This document shows, in pieces, positions 26,748 to 38,630 of a stretch of DNA of 64,000 nucleotides; within the stretch, counting starts at the first letter, position 1; the number at the start of each line of letters is the position of its first letter. The DNA is taken from contig JAIUJO010000070.1 in the NCBI GenBank assembly GCA_023846275.1, positions 942,501-1,006,500 on the forward strand. Reading direction: 5' to 3'. The DNA comes from Vanilla planifolia (Eukaryota; Streptophyta; Magnoliopsida; Asparagales; Orchidaceae). The translations under genes and the position numbers were made by a program. Below the pieces are notes generated by a model. That model ran no database searches. It saw only the letters and a list, made by a program, of their open reading frames with translations, and was not told the DNA's origin.

Positions 26748-27400
26748 GTCAAAGTCATCTAAATCGACGTATGATTGTAGAATTTGGGTATTATAGTAAT
26801 ATAACGAAATGAATAGAACAAAAATAAAAAATGAAATAAATTATCTCAGAAAGTTGTATCCCAAGATATTGTGATAATGAGTATGACATCCTTCACTATT
26901 AAAAAAAAAGAGAATTGAACATTTAGTTGGATGTGCTTGACAAGAGGAGTTTAATGATGTTTGCTTCATCTCAATCATAACTAATATCCAATTACCAAGA
27001 ATTAACAAAAAAATAATAATAATAATTTTTAATTTTTATATTCAATAAATATATATATATATTAAAGCTAAATACGTTAAATTTATGTAATGTCTTCTAA
27101 TAAAATCAAAGCGATCTAAAAGTTACGTGAGAGTAGATTTATAGTTACTGTGTAACATAAGAAAATTAAGACAAAACATTTGATGAAATAAGAAATTATA
27201 CAAGAAAATTACATTCCAAGATATAAAGCAGATTTAGTCAATTATTCATAATTGTCAATTCAAAATGAATCAAAATGTCAAATAAAATATGCCTATACCT
27301 TAGAAAGTAAAATATTTTAAAATATATAAAATAATATTTATTTAGATAAGACTATCCTTGGTCAATCAAATCATGTTTGCCTTGTCTTTATTAAGTCACT
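26748..27400 (-). repeat. Satellite array, minus orientation (array 3a)
   Basis: The minus orientation starts at GTCAAAGTCATCTAAATCG, equivalent to CAAAGTGATGTAAAGGTCAC, with the ATAGTAATATAAC, GAAATAAATT and GAGTATGACATCCTTCA landmarks following. About 26 bp (26,722-26,748) at the switch fit neither orientation clearly. The array is interrupted at about 27,400 by a non-satellite insert. Confidence 0.85.
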
Positions 27401-27800
27401 TGTGTTTTATAAATCAAGCCTTAAAACAACAACATCTTATTCTAATAGGCTTATTTAATATGAAACAGGTTTACATGTAAAGAACAAGCTATACATTTTT
27501 GATGTACCATGGAGCATTCAACAAGCTTCAAGGATTGATGACATGTGCACCAAATATAAAATGGGTTTCTTTTTGTTATGTAATAGAATGTTAGTTTGTT
27601 AATTATAGGACGTAGCTCTTTTAAGCATACATTGAAATGTTAACTCAAACATTAGATTTTTCAAACATGTCCTACAATATTCCAAACCTTGCCCAATTAT
27701 TTTACTGTTTGGCCCAACTATCTTGAAACGACACTCACAAGAATTGGGTCAGAAGACAAGTGAAACAAAATCGTGTTGAGTTCATAATAACAAGTTATTA
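27400..27800. other. Non-satellite insert in array 3
   Basis: Satellite landmarks stop after CATGTTTGCCTTGTC (27,370s) and resume at ATGATGTCGTTGTAACATTAG (about 27,812). The intervening 0.4 kb has mixed composition (ACATGTGCACCAAATATAAAATG, CCTTGCCCAATTATTTTACTG, AGAATTGGGTCAGAAGACAAG). No open frame, terminal repeat or target duplication was found. Such a stretch could be a remnant of an LTR or other transposon, but nothing in it is diagnostic. Confidence 0.5.
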
Positions 27801-29962
27801 TTTAAAAAAAAATGATGTCGTTGTAACATTAGAGGACGTTTTGAGTTTCATAGCAATATAACCAAACGAAAAAAGATGTTTGAAAAAATGTGAAAAATTG
27901 TAAATCTTTGTCGTATTGCAAGGAATTAACACGATTGAGTGTAAAATTCTCAATCCTGAAATGAACTATGAATCAAAATTTCTTTTAAAATATTTTGAAA
28001 TAAAAAAGTCATGTTCTAAAAATATAAAAATGAATAGAATATTGGATAGAGCTCGTCGAGATTTGTTTATTGACCTTTTCTTTTCTGAAATGACATCATT
28101 TGGAATTATTGTGAATTACTAATATAAAAACTAATAAACAACAATAAATTATAATTTTAATAATAAAAAATACACGTTATCACTAAAATAAGACTAAGAA
28201 AAATAATGTAATAAACTAGATTACATAGATATGAAAGTCACATTAAAAGAGAATGTGCCTTTGGCAGCAATATAACAAAATTTGAACAAACATTTTAAAA
28301 AATCAAATAAACTATACATAAAAGGTTCATTCCATGATATTAGAAGATTAAGTTAATCATTCTAGAGCATCAAAGTAGGTCTAAATTGAAAGGCTCTTAA
28401 AAAATGCTGAATGATAGAATTTTAAAATTATTGAAATTATTAGATAAAATATTTAATTTTATGTCACCTATTAAAGATAGTCCAATGATAATTGTCTCAT
28501 GTCGATTAGAGCTCACATGGAATTACTTCAAATTACAAAATATAATGCGAAAACATAATAAAAATTATTAAAATAATATAATGTGATTATATATTAATGC
28601 TAAATGAGATAAACAAAACAAATGCAATAAAACATAATCAAAGTGATGTAAATGTTACACGAGGGGCAATTAATGTTTATAGAATTATAAAAAAATAATT
28701 TCAAAATAATTTGATGAAATGAGATAAGTTTAACTAGAAAGCTAAAATCTAAGATTTTGAGAAGATTGAGTATAGTATCCTCAATTATGAAATGAGTTAC
28801 AAAATGAAATGACTTTAGGTGCATGACAAATCTCTAAAAAAATTATTTTAAAAATCTTAAAATAAATATATTATTTATTGGAGTAATCGATGCAAGTCTC
28901 TAAAGTTATTTTCATATTATTTGAATATGCCATTAGTTAAAATAAGATCAAATGATAAAATAAGATATAACTAAATAAAAATGATGTAATCGTCATTTAA
29001 CCTAATAAATGTAAATGGAAAATGCGATTAATTGTTTTATAAAATTACATTAAAAGATACTTAATAGAGTAAAAGTAACATTCTTAATCATCGAAAATGG
29101 TGCAAACCAAAATGTTTTAACAAACGTGCTAAATACAATTAGTATCTAATAACCAAAATTTTATAATTAAAGTTTGAATTACAGAGAGCTCATTAAGACT
29201 AGTTCAATAACTTTTATTTTCTTTCAATGAGGCCTCCTTTATAATTACTTGAAATAACAAAAATAAATAAAAATAAATGATTAAAAATAACTATTTAAAT
29301 AACTCAAAATTTATAAATAAAGTTTAAATTACATAAAGCTTATATAGACTTCTCTAGAGCTTGTATTTTATTTTTATCAGACCTCATTTGTAATTACTAG
29401 CAATTTTAAAAACATAACATAAATAAATATAATGTATTATTTAAGTATTTAGTAAATATAATTAAAGCCAAATTAAAAAAAATGAAGATATGCAATATAA
29501 CATAAACACAACATGGTAATAGTGGAATGATAAGGGAATAAGGTTTACGTAGTAATATAATAGAATAAAAATGAAAATTTTAAATGAAAGAGACAATTCA
29601 TATAGGAATGTTGCTTTAAATTGTACTGAGACAATCAATTGTAACATAAAAAACTTTAAATAAAAAGCAAACTAAATTTCCTCATCAACTACACCAAAAT
29701 GCCATAATATAAAATATTTAAAAATATAAATGCAATTATTTCGTATGATAAAGCTCATCAAAATGATCCCAATATCCTTGGTGTTTTCCATGTTAAACAT
29801 TGATTAGAATTTCCATAAATTTCCAAAGCAAATAAACATTGTTAATTATAAATAATTATTCTAATTTTGAGCAAATATATGATCACTAAAATAAGAAATT
29901 TTGAAGCAATATTTTATAAATAAATAGAAAAGAAGTAAAAGTTTAATAAGCATAAATATAAT
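27800..29962 (-). repeat. Satellite array, minus orientation (array 3b)
   Basis: Resumes array 3 with GAGTTTCATAGCAATATAACC. It carries further minus-orientation monomers, including a truncated pair at 29,149-29,420, and ends in GTTTAATAAGCATAAATATAAT (about 29,941-29,962), where the orientation flips to plus. The minus-strand frames at 28,600-28,824 and 29,462-29,647 and the plus-strand frame at 27,916-28,122 are satellite translations. Confidence 0.85.
29149..29420 (-). repeat. ~150-bp tandem duplication of a truncated monomer
   Basis: Copy 1 starts at 29,149 (ATAACCAAAATTTTATAA) and copy 2 at 29,299 (ATAACTCAAAATTTATAA). Both continue with AAAGTTTRAATTACA, a degenerate GAGCTCATTAAGACT box, TTTTATTTT and CTCMTTTRTAATTACT. 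The 150-bp period is well below a full monomer, so a shortened unit was copied. The copies differ more than the 24.6-kb pair, so this duplication is older. Confidence 0.75.
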
Positions 29963-32900
29963 GTGAAATTTTGAGTAATTTCAAACAGGGTCTTATCTAA
30001 TGGAAAAAAAAGTCATGGAATTTTCAATGAGCTCAATGTAATTAAATATTCAATTTTATACTTTAAACACATTTTATTTTTATACTTTTGAGTAATTTTG
30101 ATTCCTTTATTATTTAATGTCTAAGGATATTGCAATTGATTCCCTTAATATCATTAAATGTAATTTTTATAAAAATATAACTCATTATTTTAAATTTGTT
30201 TTTTTCAATTTTGGATCTATTACATTTTATCAAAATATCTCTTTTGAGCATTGTTATATATATGCCTTTTAGCAAAAAAATAGTTTATTATGTTTTGTTT
30301 TTAGTAAAGTTTTTAATTCATAGTAATTCTAAATAATTTATTATAATTAAATAATTTTTGTGACATTTTTAAAAAAGTTTTTCTAGATTTTGTGCATTTC
30401 TTAAATGTATTTTTTTTTCCATATTTGGCTTGACAATTAAGGATGTTACACTTGATCTCTTAGGTACCTTGAAATTCATCATTCTTATATGACCTGCATC
30501 ATTTCTTATAATATTTTTCTATGATTTTAATAAAAAACTACATAGCTCCAAATCACCTCCCTTGTGACCTTTACATCCCTCTTATCTAGTAACATAAATT
30601 TTTTCCATTTATCTCATTTCAATTTTAATATATATTTACTTAATAATTTTTTTTTGTTATGTTTATATACTATAATAATTCATAGTAATAACAAATAAAG
30701 CATATTTTTTATGAATGAAGAGATTATTTGGCTCATGTAGGTGAGCTCTATCATAACAATTATTAATTTTTAATTTTCAAAATTTTTATCATTCTAGTAT
30801 GTCAACATGCTAAATGATATATTTTGTATCACACCTAATTTATTGATAAGGGATGTTACATTTGTTCTCCACATTATCATGTGGTGCAACTTTTTCATAT
30901 AATTTCTCATTTCTTCAAATCTTTTATTTTGATTTAGTTATATTATAATATAATTCTAAATATCTTATTCAATCACCTTTACATTTTTTTCATTAAATTT
31001 TATTACATTACTTCAATTTATTTCAAATAGACTTTAATATAAATTTTCTTAAGGTTTAAGTAGCAATTTTTTATTATTCGTTCTTATTTTCCTTAGAAAG
31101 TTGAAATCCCAATCGATGTCCAATTGGCATGAAACAAATGACATTGGACTTGTCTTGATAAGATCTACATAATTAAATATTATTGGACAAATATTAATGA
31201 GCTTTATATAACTAATTATTTATTTGAATATTATTAAATATTATTTCAATGATTTTCACATTTCACAAGTAAATTTGTTTAGTACATAATTCATTATCGA
31301 TGATGTTATGCTGGATTTACTTAGTATCTTAGAATGTAAATTTCTTGTTTAATTTCAATCATCCATTCGTATTTTTTCCTTTGATTGCTTTATACAATTA
31401 TAATGTTTGAAAAATTCCTCTAGTCAAACTTTTATATTATTTTGATTTTGTTATATTACATCACATGAAATTATCTGATTTCAACAATAATATATATGTG
31501 GTTAATATTACAACAATAAATTATTAATTTTTTATGTTTTTGCACTTTTAAAATTTGCTGGAACTCTAAATATGGTTTGGTGGAGACTAAATATACATGA
31601 TTGGACTTGACACGATGAGCTTTATCGATTGATTATTTTTTTCTATAAATATAATTTTTTTACATTCTAAGGATTTGGTTTGCCTTAAAAGTCTTGTCAA
31701 TTTCTACACGATTTGTCAATCAAAAATGTTACAATTGATCACTTTTATACCTTTTGATCTAAATTACCAATAAAACGTATCTCTTTTCTTTATATTTTTT
31801 TGACTTGGTTGTCTTATTATGATAACTAATTCTCCTCAAACCATTATAGAGCTTTGATTTTGATAGGTTAAATTATTTCAAATTATCCAATTTCAATTTT
31901 ATTATTATACTAGATTAGTATTAAATCTATAATTCATTACTATTGAAGCTTATTTAATCTTTTATTTCGTAGAAATTCTAAAAATGGTGTCACCAAGATG
32001 AAACATATGTCATTAGACACATCTTAAAGAGCTTTAGAATTTGATAAGTTTTTGAAGAAAAGTGTTTTTTTAACTTATTTAAAAATTGAGGATATTAAAC
32101 ATAATCTCTTTAGTATCTTTGAAATCAATTGTCTCATCAAATGTATCTCATTTCTTTAAATTATTTTCTTTCAATTTGTAATATTATTATAAATCTTTAA
32201 TTCTCTTCTCTTGTAACAAATATTTATTTAATTTGTTAACATATGATTATTTCAACTCATCTTAATTTAACTTTAATATATTTTTAGTTTACATCAAAAT
32301 AAAGTTTTATTGTTATTTGTGCTTATTTATTTTTGTAATACATAATAATTCTAGATGACTACTGATGAATGAATCAAAAATGTTGTTGGAGCTCTCACAA
32401 TAATCTCTATAAAACTAAATAGTCATTTTTATTAAATATTTTATATCATATGGTTTTATCATGCCTAATAAGAACTTTTGATTTATACTATATTTGATAA
32501 TTGAAGATGATAAATCTATTTTTTAATGACATTGAAGACAACTTTCTTATATTATTTATCTTATTTGATTAAGTATTTTTTTTTATTTGGTTTTATTCCT
32601 ATAAAACTATAAATCTAGTCTAATGTGATAATTACTTTATATTGATTTGGTTATATTATATTTCTTCAATTTATAGTTTTTTCTTTAGTATTCATTTACT
32701 TAATGTTTAAAAAATAATTAGTTCAAATGAGGTTTGATAGAGATAAAAAACGAAATTAGATTTATCTCAAAGAGTTTTCTCAAACTAAATTATAATTTTA
32801 ATTCTTATAAAGATTTTTATATAAACGTTTAGAACACTTTTGAGATATTTTCATTAATGTCAAATTTGACAATCCAGAATTTTACACTGTATTGTCACCT

Positions 32901-35325
32901 ATTAACTTACAATGTAATTTTAATGCACAGTTTGTCCCATTTCTTCAAAATTTTCAAGCGTGCAATCCAATTAAATGTTCATTTTTTATATTTTTTAAAT
33001 ATTTTATTTCGTAGGAATTATAGCTTGCTTAATAGGGCATTTCAACTCATCTTATTTTATGAATAAGGATGTTCCACTCGAACTTCTTACTATCTTGGAG
33101 CACAACATTATTGTAAATTTACCATATTTTCATAAATCCTTTTCTTTGATTTGGTTATGTTATTATAAAATTCTAATTCCCCTCATTGAAGACCTTTACA
33201 TAGAGTTATCTTGTTATGTCACAATGATTCAATTTATCATATTTTAGTTCTGATATTATTTTTGCTTTAAAATAATATTTTATTATAATTTTATTTTTTT
33301 ATTTGTAAATAGAATTTTAATTGTTTAATTTTTTTATTTTCTTTTGGCACACTAACGTGAAATTTTAATACCAAATTTAATGATCAAGGATGTTGCAATC
33401 GATTAACTTAGTATGTAGGAATGTAAGTTTTCTATGGAGTTCGTCTCATTTGATTTAAATTTTCACATTGATTTGCATAAGTTAATATGAAGCTCGAATT
33501 TTCCACTCATTTGTCCTTCATATCACAATGATTTAATTATATTGTGCTATGACAAATTATCTCATATTAGCTCTGTAATATTTCTTATTTCACATGAAAA
33601 TAATAATTTATTGTTATTTATGTTGATTTAATTGGCCAAATAATTATATGCCAAATGATGTGTGATGAATATGAAACAAACATTGTTGGAATCATTTTAA
33701 ATAGTTCTATCAAATTAAATCTAAAATGGTATATTACTAAAGATTTTATTTACTAATTATTTGCATAGTATACTAATTTCTTTATTTGTACTTTATTCCA
33801 AAAGTGATGATGATAGTACATTCTACTTGGAATTTTTATTGTAGCTGCCTAATTAATTTATCCTTTTCTTCTAATTTTTCATTTCATTTTTTATATTACT
33901 ATGCAATTATAAATATCCTCCAGTAAGGCCTTTATATCATTTTGATCTTCTTTTGTAACAATGCAAGAACTTTTCTTATTTTAGCCTTACCGTATATTTG
34001 CTTGATTTTCAAAAGATTATTTTTTATTATTTAGGCTTTTTTACTTCAGCAATTCAAAGTTATTCTTAACAAGAACTGATTGAGATGAGTTTGTCTCATC
34101 TCAAGGAAGCTATAGCCAATTAAATGTTTTATTTTATATTTTAAATATCTTCGTTTCTATGATTTTAGCTTTTTTGTGACATTTTAATTCTTTAGTAATT
34201 TAAAAATTAAGTTTCACATAAAACTTCCATTATTCTTTAAAAATTTTAACTTAATTAGATTACCTTACTACGAAACTCTACTTCTACTCTCATTTTTCCA
34301 TTATGTCATTTTCATTTAGTTATATTATATTAATTCAATATATCCTATTTCAACTATAATATATATTTACTTAATATTACAATAATTTTATGTTATTACT
34401 TGCATTTATTAATTTTGAAATTTTTAGAACTATCAAACAAGATTCAATGGATGCAAAAAAACACTATCGAAGAAACCGAAGTTGCCTCACAAAACTAAAT
34501 ATTTATTCATTATTTTTGTATTAATTTATTTTTTATGATCTTGGCATGACTTACTAGATATTTTAGCTTGTAGCACTTTTGATGACTGAGGATGTTAAAG
34601 TTTTTTGTTTTAGTATCTTGGAAAGTAACTTTCTCAAACTATTTATCTCATTTCTTCAATTTTTTTAAGTTTGTTTATATTACTATAATCCTCTAAATCT
34701 CCTATCATGTTATATTTAGATTAGTTCTATTTGGGTATGCTACTTTGTTTCAATTTATCTTATTTTGTCTTAAAATATTTATAGTGTTAATATTAAAATA
34801 ATAATAATTATTATTTATGAATATTTAATTTTCTAATTTATAGAAATTTTAAATATGGTGTGATAGAGATTAAAAAAACATAATCAGATTTATTACAATT
34901 GGTTTTTTTAATTTAAATAATAATTTTTATGTTTTTGAATATTTTTATCTAAATAATTGGCATACTGTAAGACATTTTGATTCTTACCTAATTTTATGTT
35001 TGAAAATGTTATACATTATGTCCTCGATATCTTAGAATGTAGTTTTGCTATGTAGTTTACCTTATTTTAATGATGGTTTTACATTTTTTTGTTATATTAC
35101 AATGTGACTACAAACCTCGTATCCTGTATCCCTTAAATCAATTAATATGGTGTTGTTAATGTTTATAATTATCCATTTTTACATTAATATATTTTTTTAG
35201 TTTTTAAATATTATTTTATGACAATTTTTTATTATTTAGTTTTCTAATTCTCAATAATTTCAAGCAAGGTTCAATCCAAGTAACAAATTTTAGATAATTA
35301 CATGTAAGGTCTAATCATAACATCA
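29963..35325 (+). repeat. Satellite array, plus orientation (array 4a)
   Basis: Begins abruptly at GAAATTTTGAGTAATTTC, matching the GTAATTCATAGTAATTCC box, directly after minus-orientation sequence. The conserved core occurs at 30,442 (GATGTTACACTTGATCTC) and near 30,852, 31,310, 33,071 and 33,388. The array ends with two successive degenerate copies of the AATTTCAAGCAAGGTTCAATC box (35,260s and 35,300s) before unique DNA. Frames at 32,857-33,247 are satellite translations. Confidence 0.9.
34080..34104. repeat. Perfect 10-bp inverted repeat in a monomer
   Basis: TTGAGATGAG (34,080-34,089) and CTCATCTCAA (34,095-34,104) are exact reverse complements separated by 5 nt. The consensus monomer has the same arms in imperfect form, GAGATGA and TCATCTC, about 15-20 bp apart. 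Here a small deletion has brought them together. Likely a deletion product; no regulatory role is implied. Confidence 0.8.
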
Positions 35326-35676
35326 ATTATAGCTTATAAGAAAGCAATAGAACGTGAATGGAAACAGAAGATGTTATGCTATCAAAGAAAGACATCTTAT
35401 GTTCTCTAAAAAAATTACAAGTAGATGCAATTTTTTATTCTACCTTTCGATCACTTTTCTTAATGTGAACTTGCTTATTGATGCATTTTTCCACTTAACT
35501 AAGCAACCATACATGCTAACTATATTTTGGTTTAGTTACAATAGAAACCTCATTTATTGATTTATTTTATTGTATTCTCATTCCCAGTCATGCTTAGTTT
35601 TGATATTTTTTTATATACATATCTTTTTAGTAAATCTCAATAGTATGGCATGCATTGCTAGTTGCAACCTAAAAGT

Positions 35677-35865
35677 GATAATATCTTAATCTTGTGATCA
35701 TAGAGGCCACTAGGAACCTCACTACAGTAATATCTCAATCGTGTGCCCCATATCGCAACTAGCCACCTTGCCATGATAATATGCCCATATTGTGACCCAT
35801 ATATTGACTAGCCACCTCTTGGTGGTAATCTCTTGTGTCCTCCATGGCCACTAACAACAAGCAAC
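35677..35865 (+). repeat. Degenerate ~49-bp minisatellite, four units
   Basis: Units start at 35,677, 35,727, 35,775 and 35,824 (spacings 50, 48, 49). Each begins GRTAATATCT-like and carries a CTTGTG or TGTGNCCC element followed by a GCCAC box (GAGGCCACTAGGAACCTC, AACTAGCCACCTTGCC, ACTAGCCACCTCTTGG, ATGGCCACTAACAAC). It is unrelated to the 420-bp satellite and richer in C and G. It lies only in the unique segment. No open frame runs through all units. Confidence 0.75.
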
Positions 35866-36789
35866 AACATATATAAATATGTCGTTTAATATATACAATC
35901 AAATATTATTTCTTTAATTTACTTTCACATAAAAGTTATCATTTTTCAAAGTATTTATGTGTTTGTTTACCAAATGTCATTCTTATGCAATTAATCATGC
36001 TAAACAATTTGACATAACCAATTATTAATAAAAAGAAGGAATACATCTAATGTAAGTACATATATTAATCTAGATAGAAATATTAGATAGACATCAATAG
36101 AATAAAATCTCATATGCTAGATCATACTTTTAACAAATCTATACTACATGAAATATATGTATAAGTTATTCATACTAGAGAGCCTACTTCTCATTTAAGG
36201 TCTTAATTTTAACAAATAAGAACTATATAAAAAATATTCATAAATATTACATCAGAGCACCTACCTCATACGTTTTCTCATTGTTTAGGGTAGTTTTATT
36301 AGTAATCTACTTCTTTTCTATCAATTTGAGCAATCAATTGGAATTTTCTCAACTAAATTGACTAATTTTTGTAGAAATAAAAAGAGTGAAAGTATTAATG
36401 TAAAATTTCTTGACTCACTTCTAGATTACAAAAATGACTTCTTTCTTGCCAACTTTGTTGATTTTCTTTTTTCTTGAAACCGAAACTTGTAAATAACATC
36501 CTAATTAGAGTTAAAGATTTGGTTACGTTGCCAAAATTGAAAGGTATTGTGAGTAAATAAAAGCATAATCAATAGTTAAAGGAACTGATGGGACCTAACC
36601 ATTGCTAGTTTTTCTTAAAATCTTTAAATAACATAAACTTTAATTTGGGTCTCATTTGATAAATTTTTCTTCGAATCTCTTGAATTTTCATGTTGAAAAT
36701 TGTGAACATAATAATTAAATTTAGGTTCTTGTCCATTTGACCACAGGTGAGGTCCTCTATGGTCGACCAGACCTCAAATCCTTGATTAC

Positions 36790-36891
36790 CTTGAAAGGAT
36801 GATGGAAATCAAAGCCTTCGTTATCATCGAAGTGGCTCCCAAACAAAATTTGACATGTTGTAAGAAAATCCTCTTCTAAAGGTTTCTTGGG
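36790..36891 (-). pseudogene. Exon-like fragment with splice donor, 34 codons
   Basis: The minus-strand frame reads PKKPLEEDFLTTCQILFG, then SHFDDNEGFDFHHPFK, and ends AAG at 36,790. It is followed immediately by GTAATCAAGG, a good 5' splice donor. Upstream on the same strand is a TCTCTCTCTATCATTGTGCC stretch that may be an acceptor tract; the frame remains open for at least another dozen low-complexity codons above it. Charged and His-rich composition differs from satellite translations. I do not recognise the protein. No partner exon was found in the segment, so it is likely a gene fragment or relic. Confidence 0.4.
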
Positions 36892-36936
36892 CACAATGAT
36901 AGAGAGAGAAAATTTTGTTTTGGATAAAAAAAGATT

Positions 36937-36958
36937 TAATATATATATATATATATAT
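36937..36958. repeat. (AT)n microsatellite at unique/satellite junction
   Basis: About 22 bp of AT lying exactly where unique DNA gives way to satellite. The satellite resumes mid-monomer within ATTTATGCTTAT. Confidence 0.85.
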
Positions 36959-38630
36959 TTATGCTTATAAACATTGTTAACTAAGATAAATAATAAATGA
37001 ACTCTAATGGAGATTAAACAAGTATCGTTAGACTTGACTCATAAAGCTCTACACATTTTTATATTTATTTTTTATATTTGGAAAACTTTATTTTCTTGGA
37101 TTTTTGAGTGCTTTATGAGACATGTCGATTCACAACTAATTTAATAGTTTAGGATATCACTATTTATTTCATTCTCTCGAAGGACTTTTAATTTAATTGG
37201 TTATATTATCTTGAAGCTCTAATTATCCTCTATTGTGCCCACTACATTGCCTTAATTTGCCTTTATTCCATCACTTTAATTTATATAATGTTAATTTTAA
37301 TACATACTTACTTAAAACTAAAATAATAATTTATAATTATTTGTGTTTATTTAATTTGGTAAAAGATAGAAGTTTCAAATCAGGTAAAATGGTGACAAAA
37401 TAAAGTTCATTAGATAAATCTTGATGGGTTCTGTAAAAAGAAATGTTTATTTTAATAATTATGTATTGTTTTATTCAATTTTTTGGTACACGTTATGCCA
37501 TATTCTTGTTTCTACATGATATAATGATCAAGAATATTATACTCTATCTTCCTAGTATTTTGGAATACATCTTTACCACATAATTTATCTAATTTCTTGA
37601 AACTTATCACTTGGAATTTATATATTATTATGTTATTCTAAATTTCCTTTTTTGTAGCCATCAATTTGCTTGGATTTGGTGAAATTATATTACAAAAATT
37701 TAACTTATTTTAGTTTTATAATTTATCTATTATAAAAAATAATATTTCTTTTGGTTACATATAATTTTTCAATAATATAATATCTGGTCCAATTAAGAGG
37801 AAATAAACTTCATTAAAAGATTGTCGACAAGTAAAAGTTTATTCAATTTTTATTTTTTAAATTTTTAAATATTTTATTTTTGGTAGGTTTGGCATGTTTA
37901 TGTGGCATTTTAATACTTTTCCAATTTTATGGTAAAATGTGCCACACCTAAAATTCTTAAAATTTCGAATTTAACATTCCTTTATAAATTATCATTTTCC
38001 TTCAAATGTGTTGAAGTAATTTTGGCTAGTTTACCTTGAGCCTCTCACTGAGCTCTAATGTGACCTTTACTGTTACATTGATTTGGTAATATTATGTTAA
38101 TTTAATTTATCATATTTTTAACTTCTAAATTTGTTTAATAATAAAAAAGCAATTATTTTGATTAGTTTTGTGTTTTTTCTTGCAATTCTTAGTAATTTTA
38201 ATCGAGTTCCATTCATGATGAAAAAATATCATAAGAACATTTTGAAAGTCCCTAATTAAATTAGATTTTTTAATTATTTGAAGCACTTTATTTCAACAAT
38301 ATTTCAATAGTTTACATGACATTTTGATTACTACATAATTTGATAATCAAAGATGTTACACTCAATCTTATTCGGAGCTTTGAATGCAAGTTTGTCATAT
38401 ACGTTTTCTAATTTATTCAATTTTTTTTTATTAGGGTATGTTGCTATCGAACTATAATTCTTCACTCCTATGAACTTTACATTACTTTAATTTGGTTATA
38501 TTTCTTTCTTAAATTTTACTCATATTTTCTTTATTTGTGTTTTACTTATTAAAAAAATTAATTTGTTATTATGCATATTTATTTAATAAGATAATCCATT
38601 GTAATTCTAGAAGATATTTCCCTCGGTTTG
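36957..38630 (+). repeat. Satellite array, plus orientation (array 4b)
   Basis: Four or so degenerate monomers. Core copies include AAGATGTTACACTCAATC (38,350s) and TTTTGGAATACATCTTTACC (37,558). The array is interrupted after GGTTTGATC (about 38,634) by a small insert. Confidence 0.85.

Larger units (their letters stand above)
35325..36957. other. Unique segment interrupting array 4
   Basis: Satellite stops near 35,325 and resumes in the same orientation at ATTTATGCTTATAAACATTG, right after a TA microsatellite. Contents in order: a plus-strand region with an unsupported 68-codon frame (35,354-35,560), a ~49-bp minisatellite (35,677-35,865), about 900 bp of AT-rich DNA with no identifiable feature (35,870-36,780), and an exon-like minus-strand fragment (36,790-36,891). 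A short reading YKKAIEREWKQKM near 35,335-35,375 faintly recalls retrotransposon polyproteins but is too short to call. Confidence 0.65.

Noticed and set aside
35335..35375. YKKAIEREWKQKM reading recalling the start of a Copia reverse transcriptase
   Set aside because: Only about a dozen residues match loosely, the frame stops soon after, and no further pol motif follows.
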